From contig CP119317.1 of NCBI GenBank assembly GCA_029203125.1, forward strand, positions 992,001-1,056,000: a DNA stretch of 64,000 bases, given 5' to 3'. Position 1 is the stretch's first letter; every line of letters begins with the position of its first letter. A program made the translations under genes and the position numbers. The notes under the pieces are model-generated. The model was not told the DNA's origin and ran no database searches. It worked only from the letters and a program-made list of their open reading frames with translations. Positions 49,267 to 58,305 of this stretch are shown here, piece by piece. The DNA comes from Candidatus Cohnella colombiensis. Its GTDB lineage: Bacteria; Bacillota; Bacilli; Paenibacillales; Paenibacillaceae.

Positions 49267-50190
49267 ATGACGGACCTCACCAAAGACAACTTGGTGTTAT
49301 TTCCGAAAACATTGGACTATTATCAGATACAATTGACGAAAATGTTGGAGACCGAACAATACGGTGAAGCCAAGACGATGCTAAATTTCCTGTTGCAATG
49401 CCACGGGGAAGCAGAACGGCATCATGTTGAATGGCAAGCGTTGCTCGGTTGGTTGCAAGCTGCTTTTCCAGATTCATTGGATAATGAGCTCGATCACGAA
49501 GGTGCTGAAGTAGAGCGAGAGGATGAGCTAGACGAAGAAGGATGGTTGAAGCGACGTGTCATTGAACGCATGCAAGCGGATGAACAATTCATTCCACAGC
49601 TGCTAGCTTCGCTTGAACATGTCGAAGACCCAGAGCAACAGCTATTTGCACTGGGACAACTGTTATATGCAGATCATCCGGACATCGAATTGGTGTTAAA
49701 AGATTGGCTAGAGCGTTCAGAGATATCGCCAATCGTACAGTTTCGCGGATTGCAGACGTTGCGCAAGCTAGGCGCTGAAGGCCCGATTTCCTTTTGGAGA
49801 GAGGGAGCGCTATGTACAGTCGAGGTAGAGGCAACACCGCTTCATTTTTCCGAGTTTCCTTATAGTATCATCCAAGTTCTTGAGCGCTTGTATCAAGCTG
49901 CAGAAATATCCGATCCTACACTGTCTTATTTCGCAGAGGAATTGTGGAAAGAATGTGTGCAATACGCCTATGGAACAACGATCTATCAAGGGATGATTGA
50001 GGATAACGATAGTGTAGTCGATACATGGGCTGCTGCCTTACATCAGTTATTGTTAGAAAAGCTTCACAGCAAGAATAATGATGAATGGACTCGGGAACAA
50101 TATGGAATTACAGATGAATTGAGATTCCGTTATGAGCAAGTTTTACGATGGTTACGACATTATGCGGTTGAGCCACGTCCTACGAACTAA
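49267..50190 (+). CDS. ysoA: YsoA-like helical (TPR-type) protein
   Basis: A 307-residue, acidic, all-helical protein: YYQIQLTKMLETEQYGEAKT and LEHVEDPEQQLFALGQLLY look like TPR-style helix pairs. Position directly upstream of tig matches B. subtilis ysoA, a TPR protein of unknown function. GGAAGGGGA lies about 7 nt before ATG 49267. Assignment rests mainly on synteny and architecture. Confidence 0.7.
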   Translation: MTDLTKDNLVLFPKTLDYYQIQLTKMLETEQYGEAKTMLNFLLQCHGEAERHHVEWQALLGWLQAAFPDSLDNELDHEGAEVEREDELDEEGWLKRRVIERMQADEQFIPQLLASLEHVEDPEQQLFALGQLLYADHPDIELVLKDWLERSEISPIVQFRGLQTLRKLGAEGPISFWREGALCTVEVEATPLHFSEFPYSIIQVLERLYQAAEISDPTLSYFAEELWKECVQYAYGTTIYQGMIEDNDSVVDTWAAALHQLLLEKLHSKNNDEWTREQYGITDELRFRYEQVLRWLRHYAVEPRPTN

Positions 50191-50207
50191 TCGCAGTTAA
50201 TCATGAC

Positions 50208-50236
50208 TTGAATGATGGTCAATGTTATTCTATAAT
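50208..50236 (+). promoter_or_regulatory. Predicted promoter of tig
   Basis: TTGAAT (50208-50213), 17-bp spacer, perfect TATAAT (50231-50236), about 60 nt before the tig start. A strong vegetative promoter. Confidence 0.7.
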
Positions 50237-50297
50237 GGAATAGTTTATGTGAAATGTCGCTAGAGGCGACAAGATGTCACGGAGGGGAAAGCATAAA

Positions 50298-51587
50298 ATG
50301 ACAGCAAAATGGGAAAAAATAGAGAAGAACCTCGGCGTTCTTAGCGTAGAGATTGATGCAGAACAAGTAAGCTTGGCACTAGATAAGGCATTCCGTAAAG
50401 TGGTACAAAAAGTAAATGTACCAGGATTCCGCAAAGGTAAAGTACCTCGTAGCATTTTTGAAGCACGCTTTGGTATTGAAAGCTTGTATCAAGATGCGAT
50501 TGATATTTTGCTTCCTGAAGCTTATACGAAGGCTGTAGATGAAGCAGGCATTGAGCCAATTGATCGCCCAGATGTAGATGTTGAGCAATTTGCGAAAGGC
50601 CAAACCTTTAAATTCACAGCTAAAGTACCAGTTAAGCCTGAAGTTAAACTTGGTGAGTACAAAGGTCTTGAAGTGGAAGCAGCGGATACAACTGTTTCTG
50701 AAGAAGAAATCACAGCTGAGCTTGACCGTCTGCAACAACGTCATGCAGAGCTTGTTGTCGTTGATGAAGGTGCGGCACAACTTGGTGACCATACCGTAAT
50801 CGATTTCGAAGGCTTTTTGGATGGCGTTCCATTCGAAGGCGGTAAAGGTGAGCAATATAACCTTGAGCTTGGATCGGGTTCGTTCATTCCTGGTTTCGAG
50901 GATCAAGTTGTTGGTCTTAACATTGCAGAAGAGAAGGATATTAACGTAACCTTCCCTGAAAACTATCAAGCAGAGAACTTAGCAGGTAAAGCTGTTGTAT
51001 TCAAAGTGAAGTTGCTTGAAATCAAACGTAAAAATTTGCCGGAACTTGACGATGAATTTGCAAAAGACGTGAGCGAATTCGACACTCTAGACGAATACAA
51101 AGCAGATTTGACTAGCAAAATGCAAGATCGTAAGGCTAAAGACGCTGAAAGTGCACGCGAGAATGCTCTTGTCGATAAGGCATCAGAAGCTGCTGAGCTT
51201 GAAGTACCTGAAGTGCTCATAAGCAATGAAGTTGAAAACATGCTGAAGGATTTCGAAAACCGTCTTCGTTCACAAGGTATGAATCTTGATATGTATTATC
51301 AATTCAGCGGTCAAGACGAAGCGGCACTCAAGGAACAGATGAATGGCGATGCAAAGCAGCGTGTTCGCAACAATCTCGTGCTTGAGGAGATTGCTAAGGC
51401 TGAGGGCTTAGAAGTATCAGAAGCAGAAATCGAAGAAGAACTTGAGAATCTCTCTAAGCTATATAATCGTACTGCTGACGAGCTTCGTGGCATCTTCGCT
51501 GCGAACGGCTACCTCGACAACTTAGGTGCAGATCTGAAAGTTCGTAAAGCGATTAAAGTATTGGTCGATAACAGCAAGAACGCATAA
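50298..51587 (+). CDS. tig: Trigger factor
   Basis: A 429-residue ribosome-associated chaperone and prolyl isomerase. The ribosome-binding loop is in VNVPGFRKGKVPRSIFEARFG; an FKBP domain spans about 150-245 (GDHTVIDFEGFLDGVPFEGG); the C-terminal helical arms follow. ATG 50298 has CGGAGGGG about 9 nt upstream; the longer frame starts inside that site. It opens the conserved tig-clpP-clpX block. Confidence 0.97.
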   Translation: MTAKWEKIEKNLGVLSVEIDAEQVSLALDKAFRKVVQKVNVPGFRKGKVPRSIFEARFGIESLYQDAIDILLPEAYTKAVDEAGIEPIDRPDVDVEQFAKGQTFKFTAKVPVKPEVKLGEYKGLEVEAADTTVSEEEITAELDRLQQRHAELVVVDEGAAQLGDHTVIDFEGFLDGVPFEGGKGEQYNLELGSGSFIPGFEDQVVGLNIAEEKDINVTFPENYQAENLAGKAVVFKVKLLEIKRKNLPELDDEFAKDVSEFDTLDEYKADLTSKMQDRKAKDAESARENALVDKASEAAELEVPEVLISNEVENMLKDFENRLRSQGMNLDMYYQFSGQDEAALKEQMNGDAKQRVRNNLVLEEIAKAEGLEVSEAEIEEELENLSKLYNRTADELRGIFAANGYLDNLGADLKVRKAIKVLVDNSKNA

Positions 51588-51751
51588 ATGAGGTAAGCAA
51601 ACGGATGAGGCACGTGTAACTTGCGTGTCTTATTTTTCACCACTTTTACTGGGGCACGAGTTCGCATGACATTCCGTTTTGAACGTGTTAAACTATTACC
51701 AAGAATTGAAGCGCAAACTTATAAAGTCCAATGGGAAAAGGGGTTGGTTAC

Positions 51752-52354
51752 ATGTTGATACCTATGGTCGTCGAGCAAACGAATCGCGGAGAGCGGTCGT
51801 ACGACATTTACTCTAGGCTCTTGAAGGATCGAATTATTTTTCTAGGAAGCGCGATTGACGATGACGTTGCCAATCTTGTAATTGCCCAGCTACTCTTTTT
51901 GGCAGCAGAGGACCCAGAGAAGGACATCCATCTCTACATTAACTCGCCTGGCGGCTCAGTAACGGCTGGCATGGGCATCTTCGATACAATGCAATTTATT
52001 AAGCCTGATGTTTCTACGATCTGTGTAGGTATGGCTGCAAGTATGGGTTCACTGCTACTTACAGCAGGTGCGCCAGGTAAGCGACTAGCACTTCCGAACA
52101 GTGAGATTATGATTCATCAACCGCTTGGCGGTGTAAGAGGGCAAGCGTCCGACATCAAAATTCATACCGATTGGATTTTGAAAACGAAAGATAAGTTAAA
52201 TCAGATTTATGTTGAGCGTACTGGCCAGCCACTGGAGAAGATACAGCGCGATACAGATCGCGACAACTTCATGAGTGCAGAGGATGCAGTACAGTATGGA
52301 CTAGTAGATCGGGTTGTTTCGTCACCTGAAGCTGTTAGCAACATACAAGTTTAA
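51752..52354 (+). CDS. clpP: ATP-dependent Clp protease proteolytic subunit
   Basis: A 200-residue serine peptidase subunit. Ser in VGMAASMGSLL, His in MIHQPLGG, Asp in DRDNFM are visible. It forms two heptamer rings and is loaded by ClpX, encoded next. The start chosen is ATG 51752 (MLIPMVVEQTNRGERSYD), 8-9 nt after GGGG; the longer frame at 51731 lacks a site. No CtsR operator was noticed upstream. Confidence 0.97.
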   Translation: MLIPMVVEQTNRGERSYDIYSRLLKDRIIFLGSAIDDDVANLVIAQLLFLAAEDPEKDIHLYINSPGGSVTAGMGIFDTMQFIKPDVSTICVGMAASMGSLLLTAGAPGKRLALPNSEIMIHQPLGGVRGQASDIKIHTDWILKTKDKLNQIYVERTGQPLEKIQRDTDRDNFMSAEDAVQYGLVDRVVSSPEAVSNIQV

Positions 52355-52386
52355 AGGTCTAGAAGCCGCTTTAAAGGAGGGTTTAC

Positions 52387-53643
52387 ATGTTTAAATTCAG
52401 CGATGAAAAAGGTCAACTCAAATGCTCTTTCTGTGGCAAATCGCAGGATCAAGTTCGCAAGCTTGTCGCGGGTCCTGGTGTCTATATATGTGACGAGTGC
52501 ATTGAGCTCTGTACAGAAATAGTGGAAGAAGAACTCGGTCACGAGGAAGAGCTTGATCTAAAGGATATTCCGAAGCCGAAAGATATTCGCAACATTCTAG
52601 ATCAATATGTCATTGGTCAAGACCAAGCGAAGAAGTCACTATCGGTTGCAGTATACAATCACTATAAGCGTATTAATACACAAGCCAAGATTGAAGATGT
52701 CGAGCTTCAAAAAAGTAATATCATGTTAGTTGGACCAACCGGTTCCGGTAAGACGTTGCTCGCGCAGACGATGGCTAAAATTTTGAATGTCCCTTTCGCT
52801 ATCGCAGATGCCACTTCTTTAACAGAAGCAGGCTATGTCGGTGAAGATGTTGAAAACATTCTGCTCAAGCTTATCCAAGCGGCAGATTATGACGTGGAGA
52901 AAGCGGAACGCGGTATTATCTATATCGATGAGATCGATAAAGTAGCCCGTAAATCAGAGAACCCTTCGATTACTCGAGATGTCTCTGGTGAAGGTGTACA
53001 ACAAGCGCTCTTGAAAATTCTTGAAGGTACGGTTGCATCTGTTCCTCCACAAGGTGGACGTAAGCATCCGCACCAAGAATTTATCCAGATTGACACAACG
53101 AACATTCTGTTCATCTGTGGTGGTGCATTCGATGGACTTGAGCAACTCATTAAACGTCGGATCGGCAAGAAAGTAATCGGCTTCAGTTCTGTGCTTGAAG
53201 GTCAGAAGGATATGAAACCGGGTGAATACTTGTCGCTTGCTCAACCTGAAGATTTGTTGAAATTCGGGCTAATCCCTGAATTTGTAGGCCGTCTTCCAGT
53301 CATTTCAACGCTTGAGCCACTCGATGAAAGCACTCTGGTAAGAATTTTGACTGAGCCGAAAAATGCGCTCGTCAAGCAATATCAGAAGCTGCTCGAGATG
53401 GACAACGTGAAATTGGAATTCGAAGGCACAGCGCTTGAGGAAATTGCCCGTGAGGCAATCAAGCGAAATACAGGAGCTCGGGGGTTACGTGCAATCATCG
53501 AAGGCATAATGCTTGACGTGATGTATGAAGTGCCATCACGCGATGACGTCGTAACTTGCGTGGTTACGGATAAGGTAATTCGTGATAAGTTAGCACCAGA
53601 GCTGACAACGAAAAAAGGTAAGAAAAAAGAAGAAAGCGCGTAA
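52387..53643 (+). CDS. clpX: Clp protease ATP-binding subunit ClpX
   Basis: A 418-residue AAA+ unfoldase. N-terminal zinc finger CSFCGKS...YICDECIELC, Walker A GPTGSGKT, Walker B IIYIDEIDK, and the pore/ClpP-contact IGFSS loop near residue 265. AAAGGAGGG lies 6 nt before ATG. In Bacillus it is followed by lonB; here ispG and a SNF2 helicase intervene. Confidence 0.97.
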   Translation: MFKFSDEKGQLKCSFCGKSQDQVRKLVAGPGVYICDECIELCTEIVEEELGHEEELDLKDIPKPKDIRNILDQYVIGQDQAKKSLSVAVYNHYKRINTQAKIEDVELQKSNIMLVGPTGSGKTLLAQTMAKILNVPFAIADATSLTEAGYVGEDVENILLKLIQAADYDVEKAERGIIYIDEIDKVARKSENPSITRDVSGEGVQQALLKILEGTVASVPPQGGRKHPHQEFIQIDTTNILFICGGAFDGLEQLIKRRIGKKVIGFSSVLEGQKDMKPGEYLSLAQPEDLLKFGLIPEFVGRLPVISTLEPLDESTLVRILTEPKNALVKQYQKLLEMDNVKLEFEGTALEEIAREAIKRNTGARGLRAIIEGIMLDVMYEVPSRDDVVTCVVTDKVIRDKLAPELTTKKGKKKEESA

Positions 53644-53703
53644 CGGGAGTAGGACGAAAGCCGAGTCGGCCTTTCGGCCGTCTGCGTTCGCCTAAATTGC
53701 CGG

Positions 53704-53734
53704 TTCCACCCTGAATCTATGCAGGGTGGACTTT
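53704..53734 (+). terminator. Weak hairpin between clpX and ispG
   Basis: CCACCCTG (53706-53713) pairs with CAGGGTGG (53722-53729); the tail ACTTTGG has few T. It may be a processing or weak termination site. A GC-rich GGCCTTTCGGCC hairpin lies just upstream near 53670-53681. Confidence 0.4.
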
Positions 53735-53758
53735 GGCTTATACAGGGGAGAATCGGAT

Positions 53759-54856
53759 ATGTACAAACGTACGGATACAGTTGCAGTCCGTGTTGGCAAC
53801 TTGACGATTGGTGGCAATAATGAAGTTATCCTTCAAAGTATGTGTACGACGAAAACTGCAGACGTAGCGGCCACTGTCGCTGAAATTAAACGATTAGAAG
53901 AAGCGGGTTGTCAGTTAGTTCGCGTTACAGTGAACAATAAGGAAGCTGCAGAGGCAATTAAAGAGATTAAGAAGCAGATCAGCATCCCACTTGTTGCAGA
54001 TATTCACTTCGATTATCGATTGGCGTTGCTCGCGATTGAGAATGGGATCGATAAAGTGCGTATTAATCCAGGCAATATCGGTCGGCGTGAAAAGGTAGAG
54101 GCGGTCGTTAAGGCATGTAAAGAGCGTGGAATCCCGATTAGAATTGGTGTAAATGCAGGTTCTTTGGAAAATCACCTCTTAGAAAAGTATGGTTATCCAA
54201 CACCTGATGCAATGGTGGAGAGCGCACTTTTCCATATTGGCATTTTAGAAGAGCTTGATTTTCACGATATTATCGTCTCATTGAAAGCATCCGATGTACC
54301 CATGGCGATCGAAGCCTATACGAAAGCTGCCGAAGTGATCCGGTATCCACTTCATCTTGGGATTACTGAAGCAGGCACACTATTCTCAGGTACAGTGAAG
54401 AGCGCGGCAGGGCTAGGCGTGCTTCTTAGCCAAGGCATAGGAAATACGATGCGAATTTCACTAAGTGCAGACCCTGTTGAAGAGATTAAAGTGGCACGTG
54501 AGCTACTGAAAACATTCGGTCTCATTAGCGATGCTCCAACATTAATTTCATGTCCAACGTGTGGTCGACTAGATATCGACTTATTTTCTGTAGCGAATGA
54601 AGTGGAAGAATATATTTCAAGGTTGAAAGTTCCGATTAAAGTATCCGTACTTGGCTGTGCCGTGAATGGACCTGGAGAAGCCAGGGAAGCAGATATTGGA
54701 ATTGCAGGGGCTCGTGGCGAAGGGATGCTGTTCCGCTATGGCGAAATGATTCGCAAAGTACCAGAAGCGGAACTTGTAAACGAATTGAAGAAAGAAATTG
54801 ACCATATTGTGCAATGCTATGAAGAGACAGGTGAAATTCCTGGTCGCAAACATTAA
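53759..54856 (+). CDS. ispG: 4-hydroxy-3-methylbut-2-enyl diphosphate synthase (IspG/GcpE)
   Basis: A 365-residue [4Fe-4S] enzyme of the MEP isoprenoid pathway, reducing MEcPP to HMBPP. N-terminal TIM barrel (RVTVNNKEAAEAIKEI, ADIHFDYRLALLAIENGIDK); cluster cysteines in ISCPTCGRLDID and VLGCAVNGPGEAREADIG. ATG 53759 behind GGGGAG. Its cluster is likely supplied by the suf system at 5 kb. Length matches Gram-positive IspG. Confidence 0.96.
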   Translation: MYKRTDTVAVRVGNLTIGGNNEVILQSMCTTKTADVAATVAEIKRLEEAGCQLVRVTVNNKEAAEAIKEIKKQISIPLVADIHFDYRLALLAIENGIDKVRINPGNIGRREKVEAVVKACKERGIPIRIGVNAGSLENHLLEKYGYPTPDAMVESALFHIGILEELDFHDIIVSLKASDVPMAIEAYTKAAEVIRYPLHLGITEAGTLFSGTVKSAAGLGVLLSQGIGNTMRISLSADPVEEIKVARELLKTFGLISDAPTLISCPTCGRLDIDLFSVANEVEEYISRLKVPIKVSVLGCAVNGPGEAREADIGIAGARGEGMLFRYGEMIRKVPEAELVNELKKEIDHIVQCYEETGEIPGRKH

Positions 54857-54904
54857 GGAATAGCATTCGAAATAGGAGATTAAAGAAATGCGGGATGATC
54901 GATT

Positions 54905-57900
54905 ATGACCACGAATCGGGAGGCGACAATCGCTTCTCTAGATAAGCATACGATTCAGCAAATTTGCGGAGCTGCTACGTACAAGCGCGGCGAAGCTTAC
55001 TTGCGTTTAGGTCATATCCTCTCGATGAAGCGGGAGTTGGATGGTCAAAGTTACCGCGCTAACGTGAAGGGCAACCAGTTTAAGCGGTATGAAGTAGAAA
55101 TCACATTTGAGCAGGATGGCCGTGTGAAAGCATCATGTGAATGTACAAGTTATAATTCTCAAACCTACTGCAAACATGTCGCTGCAGTACTTCTTTCACT
55201 TGTAAATCACAAGGAAACGGAGACGACAACAGAACAACCCACGATTACCGAACGGGACACACAGCTTACAAAGCAAGTGATGCACCTGTTCGATCGTGCT
55301 CTGAATCGACAATCTGAGCATCCGGATGAACAGGTTGAACGAGATGATGAAGATACAGAACTACTGAATATAGAGTTCACCTGTAAACTGCTGAAGGGCT
55401 ATTCGAATAGCCCTATGTTTGCGATGATGATGAAGGTAGGCTCCTCCAGACTGTATATCGTACAAAGAATGAAAGATTTTTTGCGGAACATCGATTCGAG
55501 TACACCGATGGTTTTCGCGAAGCACTTTACATATGATCCACAAGAACATCGGTTTAGAGATGCAGACTTACAGCTGATAAAGCTCATGATTGAAGCGATG
55601 TATGCGGAAGAGATTTATAAAGATCTCTTCCACTCGTTCTCCTCCTATTCCCATCGTGAAGAACGGATAATGATGATACCTCCACCGATTTGGGACAAAA
55701 TGGCGCCTTTATTCAATCAGGTGAATATTGCATTCGAGGAAAAGCCAGGTGTGTTGCACCGGATGGAATTGATGGAGGGTAGTCTTCCAATTACAGTTCA
55801 GCTTGATAAAGCAGGAGAAGATGGCTATCAGCTTGCGATTGACGGGCTTAAAAACTCACTCTTTCTCGATAACTACCGCATCGCTGCAGTAGGAGGCTTG
55901 CTTTATAAAGCTGAACCTGAGCAATTGCGCCGATTTGCGGAGCTTAAGCGAATGTTTCATTATGAGCAGGATACGAGACTGCTTATTAGCACCGATCAAA
56001 TTGAACCTTTCATCGATCGTGTCGTTCGAGGCTTGAAGCAGGTCGTTGATGTGGAAATTTCGCCACAAATCGCGGACCGCATCGTGAATCCCCCGCTAAA
56101 AGCACATATGTATCTCGATTTCATCGATAATAAGCTGCTTGCGAAGCTTGAATACAACTATGATGACATTGTCATCACACCGTTGCCACAATCGCATATT
56201 CAATCATCGCGTTCAGATGTGTTATTAATGCGCGACATTGAACGTGAGCATCGGATTATGAGCTTAATTGAAAGATCGGCGTTTAAATTTAATGGCAAAG
56301 ATGTTTATCTCGATCAGGAAGATGATATTTATGACTTTTTATATGGGACGTTGCCACAGCTTGAAAATGATGTTGACATCTATGCAACCGCAGCGGTGAA
56401 TGCAGTTATGGGTACGATTGAGTATCGCCCAAAAGCGCGTTTAGATGTCGATATAGGCACGAACTGGTTGGAAGTGTCCTTTGACATGGAAGGAATGGAT
56501 GAAGCAGAAATTCAAAAGCTTCTTCGCAACTTAGTCGAAAAGAAGAAATATTATCGTACGGCAGATGGAGCATTCCTGTCGCTTGAGCAAGATAACTTTA
56601 GAGAAATTAATCGACTGTTTGAGGAGTTAGATTTAAGAAGACCAGAGATGAACGGCAACCGTCTGCGGATGCCGGCTGTACGCAGTTTTCAACTGATGGA
56701 TCAATTTGGTAAAGCTTCAGGTGTTCAGCTTGGAAAGACGCTAAGAAAGCTTTGGGACGATTTGCGCAATCCGGACAATCTTGATTTCGAAGTGCCGGCC
56801 AGTTTAGAAACCATATTGCGTGATTATCAAAAATATGGCTACCAATGGTTGAAGACGTTGTCTCATTACGGGTTAGGCGGTATTTTGGCTGATGACATGG
56901 GACTGGGGAAGACGATTCAGAGTATCGTTTATATTGTATCTGAGACAGAAGGAAGTACTGAGGAGTCACTCGCTCAACGAGCGCCAGTACTGATCGTTTG
57001 TCCGGCATCGCTTATCTACAACTGGGCAAGAGAGTTTCAACGCTTCGCACCACAGCTGCGAGTAGTTGTTGCGGCAGGCGATCGTGAAGAGCGTAGCGAA
57101 CTGATGGCTGATTTCCAAGGCGCAGACGTCTGGATTACTTCGTATCCGTTGTTGCGTAGAGATATAGAGTCGTATGAGCAGCAACATTTCCGCACGCTGT
57201 TTCTCGATGAAGCGCAAGCGATTAAAAACTATGCTTCCTTGACCGCGCACGCTGTTCGCAGATTGCAAGCGACGCAACGATTTGCGCTAACGGGTACACC
57301 GATTGAAAATACGATAGATGAGCTTTGGTCAATTTTTGAGGCGATCTTCCCAGGGTTGTTCAGTGGGAAGAAGGCATTCTCTGAGCTACCTCGGGAAAAA
57401 ATTGCTCGAATCGTAAAACCGTTCATCTTACGCCGTTTGAAACGTGATGTACTCAAAGAGTTGCCGGACAAAATCGAAAGCGTACAGCCGTCCGAGCTTT
57501 CAACCGAGCAAAAGGCGTTATATCTTGCTTATTTGGAAAAGTTGCAAAGCGATGTAGTTCATGACCTCGCACACGGTGGATTCCAAAAAAGCAGGATGAA
57601 GATTTTAGCGGGACTCACTAGACTGCGACAGCTTTGCTGCCATCCAGGGCTATTCGTTAGCGGATATGAAGGCACATCGGGTAAGCTTGACCAACTGATG
57701 GAGATTGTGGACGAGTGTCAAGGCAGCGGTAAACGAATGTTGATCTTCTCGCAGTTCACTTCGATGCTGGACATTATTCGCAAAGAATTAGACCAGCGAG
57801 AGCGGTCGTACTTTTATTTGGATGGCTCTACACCAGCGCTGACACGAGTAGAAATGAGTGGTCAATTCAATGAGGGTGAACGAGACATCTTCCTGATCTC

Positions 57901-58189
57901 TTTAAAGGCTGGAGGCACAGGGCTGAACTTGATTGGTGCCGATACTGTTGTACTCTACGACTTATGGTGGAATCCTGCAGTAGAGCAGCAAGCTGCCGAT
58001 CGTGCGCATCGAATTGGTCAGAAGAATGTCGTGCAGGTCATCCGTCTTGTTGCGCAAGGGACGATCGAAGAGAAGATGTTGGAGCTGCAGCAACGGAAGA
58101 AGGATTTGATCGAGGAGGTAATACAGCCGGGTGATGCGGCCATCTCCACGTTAACTGAAGCGGATATTCGTGAACTACTGGAAATTTAA
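54905..58189 (+). CDS. SNF2-family DEAD/DEAH-like helicase with SWIM zinc finger
   Basis: A 1094-residue Swi2/Snf2 ATPase of the bacterial type. Residues 40-90 hold a SWIM zinc finger (CECTSYNSQTYCKHVAAVLL, pattern CxCx8CxH). A middle region (about 150-610) is the bacterial SNF2-associated domain. The ATPase starts near 640: ILADDMGLGKTIQS (Walker A), FLDEAQAIKN (motif II, DEAQ), RFALTGTPIENTID, and C-terminal SLKAGGTGLNLIGAD and DRAHRIGQ. DEAQ rather than DEAH is common in bacterial SNF2 proteins. Such proteins move on duplex DNA; in vivo role is unknown. The ribosome binding site is weak. A terminator follows directly. Confidence 0.9.
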   Translation: MTTNREATIASLDKHTIQQICGAATYKRGEAYLRLGHILSMKRELDGQSYRANVKGNQFKRYEVEITFEQDGRVKASCECTSYNSQTYCKHVAAVLLSLVNHKETETTTEQPTITERDTQLTKQVMHLFDRALNRQSEHPDEQVERDDEDTELLNIEFTCKLLKGYSNSPMFAMMMKVGSSRLYIVQRMKDFLRNIDSSTPMVFAKHFTYDPQEHRFRDADLQLIKLMIEAMYAEEIYKDLFHSFSSYSHREERIMMIPPPIWDKMAPLFNQVNIAFEEKPGVLHRMELMEGSLPITVQLDKAGEDGYQLAIDGLKNSLFLDNYRIAAVGGLLYKAEPEQLRRFAELKRMFHYEQDTRLLISTDQIEPFIDRVVRGLKQVVDVEISPQIADRIVNPPLKAHMYLDFIDNKLLAKLEYNYDDIVITPLPQSHIQSSRSDVLLMRDIEREHRIMSLIERSAFKFNGKDVYLDQEDDIYDFLYGTLPQLENDVDIYATAAVNAVMGTIEYRPKARLDVDIGTNWLEVSFDMEGMDEAEIQKLLRNLVEKKKYYRTADGAFLSLEQDNFREINRLFEELDLRRPEMNGNRLRMPAVRSFQLMDQFGKASGVQLGKTLRKLWDDLRNPDNLDFEVPASLETILRDYQKYGYQWLKTLSHYGLGGILADDMGLGKTIQSIVYIVSETEGSTEESLAQRAPVLIVCPASLIYNWAREFQRFAPQLRVVVAAGDREERSELMADFQGADVWITSYPLLRRDIESYEQQHFRTLFLDEAQAIKNYASLTAHAVRRLQATQRFALTGTPIENTIDELWSIFEAIFPGLFSGKKAFSELPREKIARIVKPFILRRLKRDVLKELPDKIESVQPSELSTEQKALYLAYLEKLQSDVVHDLAHGGFQKSRMKILAGLTRLRQLCCHPGLFVSGYEGTSGKLDQLMEIVDECQGSGKRMLIFSQFTSMLDIIRKELDQRERSYFYLDGSTPALTRVEMSGQFNEGERDIFLISLKAGGTGLNLIGADTVVLYDLWWNPAVEQQAADRAHRIGQKNVVQVIRLVAQGTIEEKMLELQQRKKDLIEEVIQPGDAAISTLTEADIRELLEI

Positions 58190-58200
58190 TGACTATAAAT

Positions 58201-58251
58201 GCCGGAACTGGGGAAATACTAACAAGTATAGCCCAAGCTCCGGCTTTTTTT
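58201..58251 (+). terminator. Terminator between the SNF2 helicase and lonB
   Basis: GCCGGAACTGGGG (58201-58213) pairs with GCCCAAGCTCCGGC (58231-58244), with small bulges, and is followed by seven T. Its presence rules out the longest lonB frame, whose start would lie before it. Confidence 0.88.
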
Positions 58252-58305
58252 GTTTTCGATGAAGGAGCGAGAGCGGGTAGAGTACGAATGGAGAGGATGA
58301 TCGTT

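Noticed and set aside
58189..58305. Longer lonB frame overlapping the helicase stop
   Set aside because: A strong terminator lies inside it, and LonB homologues begin at the transmembrane helix after 58306.
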